DNA of 64,000 nt from Eutreptiella sp. 'Long Island Sound 2002' (GCA_964036045.1 OZ038389.1:43089119-43153118); one strand, 5' to 3'. Counted from the stretch's first letter, positions 34,180-45,536 are shown. A program made the numbers and translations. Notes: generated from the letters alone by a model not told the origin.

Positions 34180-35273
34180 CTGCTTTCTGTTTCGCATCTA
34201 GTTCCTGGGCCTTTAGTTGTTTGCGGTACTTTGAAGCATGGTCCACTAAACTTTTCCTGGTCCGATGATGGATGGCACCTGTCTCATCATCTTTATACTC
34301 CTGTTGCCACCTTCTGTCAAAAGTTTCCCACCCTGAGCGTGCGCGGGAAGCCATGTTGAGCTCCTCGTACAAACGCCGAAACAGAATCACCTCCGCAGGG
34401 GTAAACTTTGGGTTAGTTTTTTGTGAGCGTTCTCCAGCATTTTCCGGTCAGTGCAACACTGATCCGTGAAAACGGTTCGCACATGTGACCGGCGGCCTTT
34501 CAATGCAGACAGAAGATTTTTTATGGTTTGGTGCTTATTGTTGGCACAAAACTGCCATGCCACAACAAGCCCATGTTCGTTGAGAACGGAAAACAATGAA
34601 GAGTATTGCGTGCACCAGTCACTCTTTTTTTGTGCGACTTCCTCACATGTCCGCGCACGTGACCACCCAATATTACAGACTGATTTAAAAGTGTGATCAA
34701 TGCGCAACACGGCGCAGCCGATGGACGCCATACAATTCAATATATATACCGACTATGCATGTGAAAATATTTTTTGAACATGCTTTCGCATAGATCGTGG
34801 GACGGCCAAGCGGTACGCAACCAATCTGTATAACCCGGGGTGGGAACCCATGGGTCCAGAACACGGTGCCTCGCGGTACCACATTGGTTCTCCAATTTTC
34901 GGAGACGAGATGTGTATCTGTCTGCCAGGCGGTGGCCAATGCCAAGAAGGGATTCGCCACCAACAACATGACCAACCACCTCTTGCATTAATTCAATAGT
35001 AAAGCCAACTTCGTGTGTTAACAAAAAATTAAAATACTGGCTAGCCTTACGATCCAACTTTGCCATACCTGACAGACTCTCGTGCCCATTCTCACAGTCA
35101 TACCAATAAGAGTTGAGCAACAGAACCCGATCCACATCAAAGATGCGGCGGGTGTCTGTTGACCAACTCCTTTTGGAGTTTGGCACCATGGGCTTGTCAC
35201 ATTCCGTACACCGCAGAACGCTTTCTATTTGCTGCTGCGGGTGGAAAAAGACAAACGTGGGCCGCCAAAACAA
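33647..35273 (-). pseudogene. Transposase-like gene (DUF6729-type N-terminus, DDE-like core), broken
   Basis: Three consecutive minus-strand frames form one protein. 35273-34737 has FWRPTFVFFHPQQQIESVLR, a CTEC...YDCENGH pair and a Leu-rich region (DRKASQYFNFLLTHEVGFTI), resembling DUF6729-type domains. 34740-34387 has AVLRIDHTFKSVCNIG, SLFSVLNEHGLVVAWQFC and RTVFTDQCCTDRKML, with Asp residues placed as in a DDE/RNase H-fold core. 34390-33647 starts FTPAEVILFRRLYEELN and has a basic helix (KSLVDHASKYRKQLKAQELD) before more than 100 residues dominated by Gln. The first junction is a register change. The second falls beside an A6 tract near 34405. Short introns are an alternative to frameshifts. 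I infer a decayed DNA-transposon or captured gene. Confidence 0.5.
33690..34190. repeat. (GTT)n trinucleotide expansion
   Basis: Long GTT runs with GTC, GTA and GCT interruptions. On the minus strand they encode the polyglutamine tail of the transposase-like frame. In the other registers they give poly-Asn or poly-Leu/Val frames, which are artefacts. Confidence 0.9.
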
Positions 35274-35621
35274 TTCCAGTGTCCGTGGGGGATTCCGTGG
35301 TATGGTGGGGTAGATCGGTTACGGGGGATGATCGGCATATTGCTTGCGCGTTGCATGCCAATACTTCTTCAAGTCGCCCTCCAGATCGGGGCACTTCTTC
35401 TTCCCCTTCTTGGGACCAGCCGAAACGGTGGTCACCAAAAGCAACAACAACAGTATGCGTTGATAGAACTTCATGTCCTACAAAGGACAGATTGGGAGAG
35501 AATCAGGGTCGTGAATCACAAATCTGAGGTGCAATTGGGAATGTTCGGTGTTGCAATTTGTGTGTCACAAAAGTAATCTCAACGATTTTCATCATTCTCC
35601 AATGCCCCAAGCCACATTCAA

Positions 35622-35694
35622 TTCCCATGCCCGCCCGGGGCATACGGACCACAACAGTATGTGTGGTCCGTATGCCCCGGGCGGGCACGGGATT
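35622..35694. repeat. Long near-perfect hairpin (arms about 35 bp)
   Basis: The left arm ATTCAATTCCCATGCCCGCC, then CGGGGCATACGGACCACA, pairs with the right arm TGTGGTCCGTATGCCCCGGG, then CGGGCACGGGATTGAAT. The inner 25 bp match perfectly around a loop of about 6 nt. There is no coding content. It could be the remains of a foldback element or a small-RNA precursor. Confidence 0.9.
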
Positions 35695-36255
35695 GAATCC
35701 CGCTTGCGTACAATACATACATGACTGGGTAACCTATATACGTGTAAATACAGTAAGGCAGTTCAGGTGGGAGTATGGTTCCGCTGAGCGTACCTCTAAA
35801 ATGGAGTGTAGCTCAAAAGGTAAACGGAACCATACTCACGTGCGTTCCCCGGTAAAACGCACTGCCACCCAGAGGCAAATCGGGGCTTGAATTGAGAGTA
35901 TCATCCCCAACCACAATCCCGAAACGCGTCTAGCATCAACCAACTTTTGGAAATCTGAACCTCGATCGTTGCTTAGGTTCCTTAGCGTTGCTTATCTGCC
36001 TTATCTACACCATCCTACCACAAATGCAAACCAGAAAGGCAACCTTATCACAAGTCAAAGTCAAGCTTTCACGAACCTTTCCTTAAATGCAATTTCTGCA
36101 GCACAACGAAACTGGAACCAAAAAATCAACCTGACTCTATTGCGATTCATCAAATAATTAATTCATTAACTGCGGATGCGACAAATGCATTCCATAATTC
36201 AACAGAACATTTCTGATCGTCTTTTTTTCATCATTTTTTGTCTGTTACCGCAGCC

Positions 36256-36326
36256 GTTATTGCGACCTAATGTCGACCTGATGTCGACCTAATGTCGATC
36301 GACTTAGGTCGACATTAGGTCGACAA
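36256..36326. repeat. GTCGACCTAAT direct and inverted repeats
   Basis: Three plus-strand TAATGTCGACCT-like units followed by TTAGGTCGACATTAGGTCGAC in inverse orientation form a palindromic array around 36300. Function unknown. Confidence 0.85.
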
Positions 36327-36571
36327 ATCCCCACCTAGTGGCGTCAGTGCCAGCCAAAACCATCACAACTCATGTGCCGCGCGCTCCTATTCCCCGGACG
36401 TAGGTGTCGGGCCATCTAGACCGGAAATTTCTAGGTGAGAAAGATGAAAACAGAAAATGTTTCCAGCCAGTTTCGCATGGTGACAACTGCGGAACGTTGC
36501 AAATTGGGAAAGAGAAAGAGGGCCAAGGGCCAGTGTCTTCGCTGGCAGGGTGAAGAAGAATCCGAACCCGG

Positions 36572-36844
36572 TTACGCTGACGCTTGAGCGCCAACTCTGC
36601 ACGGCCCTGCTTCGACGAACACGATAGGAAGCAGCACGAGCCCCCCTACGCGTCGGCGAATAAGTGCTTTCCGCACTTCAGCTAACTTCAGCTTACAGGT
36701 TTTCCCTTGTTCCTCGCAAACCAATCTCTCATCCATCTCATTGCACAAACCTGAAGTGACATTCTTCAGGTAGATCTCCAACCTCACAAACGCTTGGCCC
36801 TTTTTGGCCAGCTGTCTGAATCTGCTGTTTTTCCTCGTGGACAT
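36572..36844 (-). CDS. Possible first exon of a divergent unknown gene
   Basis: The minus-strand frame MSTRKNSRFRQLAKKGQAFV, RLEIYLKNVTSGLCNEMDER, then KTCKLKLAEVRKALIRR is lysine/arginine-rich with balanced composition and looks protein-like up to about 36650. A GTAGGG there could be a splice donor, after which the sequence becomes low quality. It starts 260 bp from the subtilase start on the opposite strand, so a shared divergent promoter is possible. No family is recognised. Confidence 0.3.
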   Translation of the reverse strand: MSTRKNSRFRQLAKKGQAFVRLEIYLKNVTSGLCNEMDERLVCEEQGKTCKLKLAEVRKALIRRRVGGLVLLPIVFVEAGPCRVGAQASA

Positions 36845-37104
36845 AAACTACCCCAGTGGTGGGTCACGGGACTAACTTACTATTGGGCGCTGTGCAGAAA
36901 CGCAACCTTTGACCAACCAAGGGATGGTGTGCCGACCCCCTCTCAAGTGACAGGTACCAAGGGGTTTAGGTTGGCTGCACCACAGATCCAGACCATTTTT
37001 TTGTGTGCTCTAGGTTTTGTAGCCCCCGTGGAATGTGCATTCTGCACTTCATATTCTCACATTGTGCACTCCGACGTGTATTGGCGCTTCGCTCAACAGA
37101 CCTT

Positions 37105-40100
37105 ATGGCTTTAAAATGGACAGGCCTTGCATTCATGCTTTGCCTTGTGTGCGTTGTGCATGCAGTGTCGCAAGAGCCGGCCCTGCCGCGGGTTGAGGAT
37201 CGTGTCGCAGTGGCATACGCCTCGCAACCAGCGCGTAGTCACCATTGTCGTCATGGCACGGAGTTCCTCGTCACGCTTGGGGACGACGCCCTGGAGGATG
37301 GAATTGTGGACGCCATTAACACAGGACTCACAGAAAGTGCCTCTAACGTGGGCCGCCTCCTGCAACCGGACGAGGCCAACGAGGGTCAGCTAAAGGCATT
37401 GAGTGTGTGCCTTCATTCGGGTGTTGACATCGAAGCCGAACTAGAGAAGCTGCGGAACGTGCCCGGGGTGGAAGCCATAGAACAGAATGCCGTCGTGGAG
37501 CTTCAAACCGAGCCATGGCACTTGGACAGGATTGATCAGGTATGATCAGGTACAAGGGAGAGCGGCTGCACCGTGTAAGCGCACACCAAACCATTGTGTC
37601 CGGGAAAACGCAGGAAAGCCCCTGACAAACCACAGTGAAAAAAACAACCCATGGATGTTCCACGATGGAGGACGCCGTAAGGCGTGGCAGGTAATCCCTG
37701 CACTGCACGACTGTAGCACGAGTGTAACCTCAATGGTCCAACACCACACCGTGGGTAACGATGTCCAGGCACAACAGGTTTGGTTTCCGGGTTTCTCTCG
37801 GGGATCTGCTGGACTGCAACATACCAGCACAAAAAGAGACCATTGTGTTCCTGCAGTGGTTTCACCATGAACTGTAGTCAACCAGGGTCATTGAGCGTGC
37901 GTCCACAGCACGGGGCCTTGTGGTGCCCAAAAGGCACAACAGCCATTTCGGTTTTGTCTTTGGGGGGTCAGGACTCCGCGCAGTGTGCACATGGAGGAGG
38001 AACCCACGTTTTTTGGCTGCTGTTGGCCTTGCCATTTCTGCTGCTAATCCGCGACTTTATAGTGGTGATCCCGAAGAGTGGGAATACGTCGGCTATCGCG
38101 ATATTGTAGCCGCCGAAAATGGCGTTTTCGCGTCGGGAAAGTCGTAAGTTTGTGTCGGAAACGTGTCACGATCAAAAGCGTCGAAAAGAATTTGCCACAG
38201 ATGCGAACACATCGGACTACTTTGCAATTATTTGTGAACATTCGCACGGGGCGGACCAGCAGGCAGAAAACAGGGTAGGGCTAAGCATCCGTAATTGTGT
38301 GCGCCAACGAAGCGCCGATCTGCAGCACAGACAGACCAGCAACTGGATTTCGAGGACACGTCCGCACGGTCGGGTTCATGGGTCCCGTCATACTCCCAGA
38401 CAATAGACAGTCGCTGCAATATTTTGGGGGAGGGGGGGACTCAGAATTAGGTTCAGTATTTGAGGGGGATCGGAGTTCAGCGGAGGTGATTTGTGGGTCT
38501 AAGGCAGTCGGCTTGTCCAGTGAGCTGAGTGTACACAGCACAGATACCAGACGACACAGACGCGCTGGACGATCGTGAGTTTACGATGCTTCGGACAAGG
38601 CTCCTGTGTACCCGATCTTTTGGGGACCTACGACTCTTTTCTTATTTTTCCACTCCGGATATTTGGATCCCACCATTCCAATGAGGCCATATTGGGAGCG
38701 CCAATTTCCCTCCGGAAAGATAGAAACACTGGGAACCGTAAAAACAGTGATCCTTGGAAAAATTGGTGCATTTGCCCTCCATCTTCCTCCTTTTTTCTCC
38801 AATTTTTTCTTGGTGCACTCCTCCCCATGTTCTTTCCCTTTCCCCATTTCCCCCCATTCCCATGCCATTTTCCACCGTTCCCCCATTTTTCCATTTCCCC
38901 CTATTTTCCAGAGGTCATTCGGGTGCTTGGGGATTCCCGATTCGGGTACACCGGAGGCTTGATTGAAGGACCCTCAGGCGAAGGCAGGTGCCTGTGAACA
39001 GGGGTACCTGTCAGCAAAGTATCCGTCCCCATGCCTGCCAGCGAGGCCCGGAGTGGCGGCTTTGGCAGCGTCTCAGGCACCCTCGGGCCATCCCATCGCA
39101 CGTCTGCGCTCCTCAGGCTACCAGGGTTGGGCCCAGGCTGGAACCAATAATCTTCTGCCACTGCACCACGGCGCATCCATGGGGCTTGTCTGGGGGGCGG
39201 GGGCGGGTACAGGGGAGCGCACGGTGGTTGGCTCCAGCCGTTCGCATCGTTAAGGCCCCCTTTGTTCCTTCCAGATCAACCTCCCTTTGGATGGGGAATA
39301 CCGGCCCCCACGAACTGGAAAGGGCGTGTACGTCTACGTGGTCGACACTGGAGTCGATGCCAAGCACCCCGAGTTCGAGGGGCGGGTCACCGCCGGCTAC
39401 AGCACCATCGAAGGCGAGAATGCAACGGAGGACACCAATGCCCACGGCACGCACGTCGCTGGTATAATTGCGTCACGGACGTACGGCGTGGCGAAGGCGG
39501 CGACGGTTGTCCCGGTCAAAGTGTTCCCTGCTGAAGGGGGCGGAGCGTCCCGTGTGGACATTGTCGAGGGTATCAATTGGGTGATATCGCAAAGGTGCTG
39601 TCGACGGGGCAGAGGCTGGACTGCGTGCCGGTGCTGTGGTTTCCATACCCCGTCCTACGGAGAGTGAGACCACCCGTTTTGCGCTGTGCCGGGGGAGTGG
39701 GGGGTGCTGCGTTAGTGGGGGCCGCTCCACGTGTGTCATGGACCTGCGGGTTTGGTATCGTTTTGAAGGCAGTGGCCTGCGCCGGCACAGGGGGTGCGTG
39801 CTATGCCTCAGGGCTCATGTGGTATTGTGCCATGTTTGCCTCGAAACAGGCGTCGGAAATCGTGAATTTTGAACCAAAAATCGTGTGCCATGAACGGATC
39901 AGTGATGCCGTTGGCCCCCTGTTGTTGTGGCACAGCTCCTCCGGGAGCTTCGGGGCGCAGGACCCTTCGACACACCTCCCCTCCCCCACTTCTCCTCTCT
40001 TCTCCCTCCCCTTTGTACCCATTGCCAACATTCCTGCCCTTCATGTATTACCGCCGCTTCACCCCTCCCCCCCCCACCACTGCTGCTGTGCTGTGTAGTG

Positions 40101-40982
40101 TTGTGTTGGAGGCTTACGCCAACGCCCTACACGCTGAGATGTGTGATGTCCCTTTCAAGTGGATGCTTCCCCCTTCGAACCCCTGCCCCCACTCCCCGCA
40201 GGATCCGCCACCAGCACCCCAGCGTCATGAGCATGTCTTTGGGCGGCCCTTCGGAAGGCTTCTACGCCGGGGAGCGGGCGTTTCTGAAGGCGTTGCAGGT
40301 CGGGATCATCACCGTCGTCGCGGCCGGGAACTCGGCCTGGAGCGCGTGCGACTTCTGGCCCGCGCAGTCGCAGTGGGTGATCACGGTGGGCTCGACGGAC
40401 GCCGAGGACTACCGATCCTCGTTCTCGAACTACGGGCCCTGCGTCACCCTCTACGCGCCCGGCACCGCGATTGACAGCACCGTCCCGGGGGCCGGGGCCG
40501 GACGGATGTCCGGCACCTCCATGGCCTGCCCCGTGGTCAGTGGGGCCGTCGCGCTGTACCTCGAGCGCCGGCCCAAGGCCGAGTTCATGGAGGTCTCGAC
40601 TGCGCTCCTCCGGAACGCCGTCGGGCAGAGAGGCGGTGCGCCGGCCCTGCGGATGCTGCTGCTGCATGTGCACGACCGCTCGCCGTGGCGGCGCGACGTG
40701 GGGAAGGGTGGCCGGGAGATGAAGGCGCAGGGCGTGTCCGGCGGCCGCGGCGCGGCATCGACGGGCGGGTGGCGGGCCTCGGCGGCGGCCCTCGGCATCG
40801 CCTTCAGTGTTGCAGTGCTGGTCCGGGCGGGGGCGCGGCGGCTCCGAGCAGGGGCTGCCACGTCCCAAACGGCATCCGCCGAGGACTACGTCTGCGTCCC
40901 GATGGACTGCGATGAGGGCCCTGGGGACAGGGACACCGTGTTGACGCCTGACACGTTGTCGGGGCGGCGGGGCGTCGCGTAG
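37105..40982 (+). CDS. Secreted subtilisin-like serine protease (S8, proteinase K type)
   Basis: The exons are 37105-37539, 39275-39594 and 40202-40982, giving 511 residues. Both introns are GT-AG (phases 0 and 2). Residues 1-20 are a signal peptide (MALKWTGLAFMLCLVCVVHA). Residues about 49-135 resemble an I9 pro-domain that folds and inhibits the enzyme until cleavage (EFLVTLGDDALEDGI, VPGVEAIEQNAVVEL). The catalytic domain follows WHLDRIDQ-INLPLDGEY, a typical proteinase K junction that spans intron 1. The catalytic residues are Asp169 (VVDTGVD), His202 (AHGTHVAG) and Ser358 (SGTSMACPVVSG), with oxyanion Asn295 (VAAGNSA). All are intact. After residue 400 comes a Gly/Arg-rich linker, a short hydrophobic stretch (residues 444-459) and an acidic tail; membrane anchoring is uncertain. 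Exon 3 is much richer in G/C at third positions than exon 1. The protein would be secreted and cut peptide bonds. Confidence 0.9.
37540..39274 (+). other. Subtilase intron 1
   Basis: The donor is CAG|GTATGA and the acceptor TTGTTCCTTCCAG|ATC. An alternative donor GTACAAG ten bases on would break the reading frame. The long intron holds a pyrimidine-rich stretch at 38790-38915 and no gene I recognise. Confidence 0.8.
39595..40201 (+). other. Subtilase intron 2
   Basis: The donor is AAAG|GTGCTG and the acceptor CCCCGCAG|GATCC. The joined codon gives SQ-R-IRHQHPSVMSMSLGG, the expected strand before the substrate cleft. The 5' third of the intron is the dispersed repeat at 39597-39858. Confidence 0.8.
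39597..39858. repeat. Dispersed ~260-bp repeat, copy 2 (MITE empty site)
   Basis: Matches 5604-5803 joined to 6478-6526. The single TA at 39802-39803 is the unoccupied target of the MITE found at 5804-6477. The match begins within a few bases of the intron 2 donor. Confidence 0.85.
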
Positions 40983-41192
40983 ACGCGCCGGCCTGGGCCT
41001 CTGCATTGCGAGGGCAGGCGGCGTGCTCCCCCTTGTTGCTGGGCCCACACCGTCCGTCTGCCTCGTTGGGGTGTCGGGTCCCGGTCCGGGCGGATCTGAG
41101 GAGTTTTTATCCTGCGGACACCAAAAGTGTCCTCGCCCCTTTGTGCATGACCTGCCGGCATTTGCGCCTTGTCGGCCGCCTCTTTGCCTGGC

Positions 41193-41454
41193 GCACTAGC
41201 CATTTCCTCCGGCCTCATATCCCGACCCTTCCGATCCTAAACAAGCCGTCACGGTGTGCCCTGTTGGGGGGAGGGGGGGCGTCGGCGCCGCCCCCTGTTT
41301 TCGCAGGGCTGTCCTAAAGAACCCCCAGTTGTTTTTTGTTAGGGACAGCCCCCAAGGACCACCAACTGCCAACCGCCCACCATTGTTCAATACTGTTTCT
41401 GTGGTCTTGTGCCTTGCCCATGTCTTGACCATGAAGCAGAGAGCGTCCCCGTGA
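41193..41454. repeat. ~265-bp direct repeat, copy 1
   Basis: Shares GCACTAGCCATTTCCTCCGG through GACCATGAAGCAGAGAGCG with 42945-43211, with small indels near the poly(G) run and after CCGACCCTTC. It starts 210 bp after the subtilase stop. The ends do not have TG...CA, so LTRs are unlikely. Confidence 0.85.
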
Positions 41455-42944
41455 TTATTTGTTTCTGTTGGCATCACGGACCCCTTTTTCTCTCTCCCTG
41501 AAGGACAAGCCCCACCTTTGCACGGTGCCGTACGCACCGGATGGGCAACACTCGGGTGGGAGAGTCGGAGAGGCCCAGGGGCACAACGCGGGACGGAGGG
41601 GACCGAGTGGCATGCTCCTCCGCGTTGCCCTCGGCATGTCCGTGGTATCGGCGGTTGCCAGGCCGGTGTCTCCCCGTCAGCACGACCGCCGTCGTGCAGG
41701 CCTTCAACGATCCCCCTCCAGCGCACTGCTGAAGGGAGTCTCCTTCTTCTCCTGCGGGCCGTAGACCCCAGTCTCACAGGGAATTGTGCACACACCTCTC
41801 GGCCTACGAGCAGAGGGCCCAAGGTCTCACGTTCCCACTTCCCCTTGGAGCCCAGGAATGCCTGAGGCCGTCGCCATCATCACACAAGATCAGCCAGTGT
41901 TGCTGCAGAGACGCCCCGTCTCCTGAAGCGACCTGGGTCTTGTTGTGCCTCCCTGCAAATCCCCCGACCTATGGATGTGGATACTGACGGGGGTCACTGT
42001 GCACCTGCAAGAATGCCCATTCCACACTGGCAGTGTACGCCAGTCACCACGACTATACGGCACCACCAAATCCCTGTTCCCTTTCCATGGACAAGGCGCA
42101 TGCCCTGCCTCTGTGCGCAAGGGCAGAGGGGGGTACCGAGCAGTACAACCGGTGACATGTCTGTTGTGTGGCCTGTCTTTAGTCTGTCAAGGTCCAGGGG
42201 GGGGCGGGGGCTCGAGGGGAGAGAGGGTCGATATCACCCCCTTCCCCTCCGCATTCCCATCTGAAGGGGGCTCCATTGACTGGACCCCTGCAGCCCAGCA
42301 CAATCGCCGGGGAGTCACCAGGACCCCAAAATGCAGCGGAAGCGACAATGCGATGTCTGGAATCAGTCCCAGGAGCGGGTCCAGAGCAATCATCCGCTTG
42401 TCTTCAGTGAAATTTCCTGCACCATTTTTGATGAGAAGAGAAATTGTTACGTTTCGGGGACGGAACTTGGTCCTTCCCCCTCCCATCAGCAGCCGGACAT
42501 CCGATTGCTGCCGTCGGATCCCCCGCATCATATGTCCTGACTCAGTCCGGTGTTCGCCTTATGGGATGCGGACCATCGCCTGGGCCCATCCAGCGCTCAG
42601 TGGGATTCCTCACCCCCGCCCCCCCGTCCCCCATTTGGAGCACATGTTCGCTTGCGGCTGTTGGCCAGCAGCATGCCCCCTCGGCGGCGCAGACCCCCGC
42701 ACACCAGCGGAAGCGGTTTGCATCAACAACCTCCTCCACCAACACGGTCTGGGGCCTCTTTTTATCCCACAGGGCGTTGGCTCAGTCTACAGAGACCCGA
42801 TGTCAGACAACATCGGCCACTGTCCTTTGCAGAGACAGCCCGTCTGCTGCAGCGACAGACCTGAGTCTCGCCACCCATTCCTGGGGGATGGGCGGGTCGA
42901 TACAGCCCCCCTTCTGTGGGACTCCCCTTCCACCTGCGGACTGA
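41455..42944. other. Spacer between direct repeats, no supported gene
   Basis: A 384-codon plus-strand frame crosses this spacer (41945-43099) but has Pro/Ser/Arg/Cys-rich random composition and continues into the repeat. Short related blocks (TGCAGAGAC..CCCGTCT) occur at about 41900 and 42828. Confidence 0.4.
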
Positions 42945-43211
42945 GCACTAGCCATTTCCTCCGGCCTCATATCCCGACCCTTCGGGCCATTTGTCGGACA
43001 TTCCTATACAAGCCCTCACGGTGTGCCCTGTTGGGAGGGTCGCGCCACCCCCTGTTTTCGCAGGGCTATCCTAAAGAACCCCCAGTTGTTTTTTATTAGG
43101 GACAGCCCCCAAGGACCACCAACTGCCAACCGCCCACCATTGTTCAATACTGTTTCTGTGGTCTTGTGCCTTGCCCATGTCTTGACCATGAAGCAGAGAG
43201 CGTCCCCGTGA
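42945..43211. repeat. ~265-bp direct repeat, copy 2
   Basis: See copy 1. The sequence becomes distinctly A/T-rich immediately after this copy. Confidence 0.85.
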
Positions 43212-45351
43212 ATATTTATTGTCATGCTGTCATGTACCAAGTAGACCACCATGGCAAAAATTAATTCTTCACCACAAAAAATTCAAAGCAAACATTTCTT
43301 GTAAACTCTATACCCCAGTGTTTATAAAACATTTTGGTTCAGGTTCACACTCTCCAGGGTCTCACAGAAATGAACAAAACTCCAAAACCATTTTTCATGA
43401 TTTTTCACGCAGTGGTTGGTGTGGTCATGTGTGGCATTTTTCCCATAGCTATTCTCAATTTCGGAAAATGAAAGCGACTCAGGGTTAGAAAGCACATACT
43501 GCAAGGTTGTTTAGAAAAATAACATTGACCCTCAAACTCTTTTCTCTTGGAGATATGAAAGAAGGAGAAAAGGCACTTTTGAGGAGTTTTCAAAGTGGGG
43601 TTCATCGGTGAAGTTGTTGGGGATGGGCAAAATAGGAGAAAAATGGATTCCAAGGAAATGAAGTATGGAAAAAGAGCGTCCTACTGTCTCCTTTCCAAAT
43701 ATGCTTGGTTCAGATTTTTTCAGCCTAGTGGCGCGAAGATATGTTTAAAACACCAAATGTCATTTTTGGGTGTTTTAGAATATTGGGGAAAAAGTGACTC
43801 ATGGTTCATTTTCTAAAAGTCACAAAAACTCGTCATTGTTAAGTCAAAACAAAGTGAAAAGCGCATGATGAAGCCAGCGCTCTCTACTTTACCATGGCGC
43901 TTTGGTTGACGCGATTCGAGGCAGTGGCGCCAAGATATGGTTGAATCATTTTGGGTGTTCCAGAGAAAAACAACTACAAAAAGTTAGGGGAACACTCCAA
44001 TGACATCAAAGCTCTGAAGGGGAAGGGGGGGTAGGAAATCGACAATCAAGCTGCTGGCAACATGTGTGCAGGCAGAAAAGCACGTCAAAGCGCGTCTTTC
44101 TACTACACAGGGCAACCGTAGGCCGTGTGCAATGAAACAATGAAATGGCACAACACAAACATCAAAGGTATGCTATGCTATACTTCAAAATTGCAAATCA
44201 CAAGGCTGCAGCAGTCTACAGAGCCTTGAAAACACTTTGTCGAAGTCCTCCAGCGCTCGCTATTGTCGCTTAGCAGCGCGTAGCTCCACGATCTCGACGA
44301 TTTGCAACTTGTTTTGACCACTTTTTAACGTATTCTGAAGTAACTCAAAGTGGTCCTTCATGAGACTTGAATATCCTCAAGAAAACTACACTTTCGAACT
44401 TGTAGGAGGCTCCAGGAAGTCCAAAGCTTCGTCTTTCATGGTCGTCATCGTCGTCGTCGTCGCTGCAGCATAGTTGGAGCTGCGCTCTCCCAGTTTTCAA
44501 AGTAATTTCAAGCCTTTTTGGAGGTATATGGAAGTATAACTTCAAGTCTTCAAAGCTTCTTCAACTTTTCATAACATTCAAGTAAGGAACTCACTTTAAA
44601 GGAACAGCATTCGCTGGCCCAGCTTCTGCGCTTCGTCCCCGTCGGCGTCGTCTCGCTCGAACTCAGATTACTGGACTGTCATATGCTTGTACTTGGGTGC
44701 ATATTAAAACTGTTTTTCTTCGTGTTGCACTTCAAAATCAAATTTTGTTTAATGTACTTTTCCATTGCAATTGATCTTATTGGCAAGTACAAAGCACAGG
44801 CAACAGCAAGAAGACGAAGAAGTGAACGAACGTTGAGGTGGACCAACTGGTTGGTCAAGGTTCGCATGCCTAAATAACAAGAAAGTTAATGTAACATGAA
44901 ATTCTCATTAAAAAGGCAATAAAACCTATATTTTATCAACTTTCTGAGTATCCTATCTTGTCACAGGCATTGTCAATGTTACGTAAATAGCTGTCGGCGG
45001 CAAAAGACAGCGAGAGCCGCGACAGGCCATCTAAAGCTTCTAAATAGCTTCAAAATAGCTTCTAATACATTGGAAAAATGTCATAAAACATCATTGAATC
45101 ACATTATAAACATGTCGAATGTGATTATTCATGTATGGGTATCCTAGATCTCTGCCCCCTGTAGTGTAGACAAGAGCAGTAGACTCTAGCAGTAAGCTAT
45201 AGGCTTGAAATATGAGCCAAATATGAGCAAATATCCTAGTGTTCTAGGATCTTAAAGCTATGAGAGGTCTAGTAGCGATCCTCCACAAATCTTCTCGGAG
45301 GTCCAAATGCCCCAACTTATTACAGAAGATATCTCCGCCCAAAGTGGGTGG
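43212..45351. other. A/T-richer stretch without supported genes
   Basis: The base composition differs clearly from the G/C-rich left half of the window. There is a small TCGTCG trinucleotide run at 44444-44463. No domain is recognisable in any frame. Confidence 0.4.
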
Positions 45352-45536
45352 TAGGGGTGAAGCTGCGCAGCGAGGGTACCTCCGCCCCATAGGTGGTAGG
45401 AGTGAAGCTGCTTTTTGGGCATGTGCCTCATGAATCTGTGGGGGGTCGGGGAGAATGCTTTTTGGGCATGTGCTTCATGAATCTTTGGGTGCTGGGGGTG
45501 AAGCCGCTTTTGGGGCATGTGCTTCATGAATATGGG
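45352..45536. repeat. ~60-bp degenerate tandem repeat
   Basis: GTGAAGCTGCTTTTTGGGCA and TGTGCTTCATGAATCT blocks recur three times at about 45400-45540. Confidence 0.75.

Noticed and set aside
33778-34197. Asn-rich, Leu-rich and Val-rich proteins
   Set aside because: Alternative readings of the same (GTT)n expansion; only the polyglutamine register joins a protein-like upstream sequence.
40155-41048. 297-codon minus-strand frame
   Set aside because: It is antisense to subtilase exon 3, whose catalytic motifs are clear; the G/C-rich third positions keep the other strand open.
41945-43099. 384-codon plus-strand frame
   Set aside because: Composition is Pro/Ser/Arg/Cys-rich without domains, and it runs through a non-coding direct repeat.
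41193-43211. Non-autonomous LTR (TRIM-like) element
   Set aside because: The direct repeats do not start with TG or end with CA, and there is no primer binding site after copy 1.
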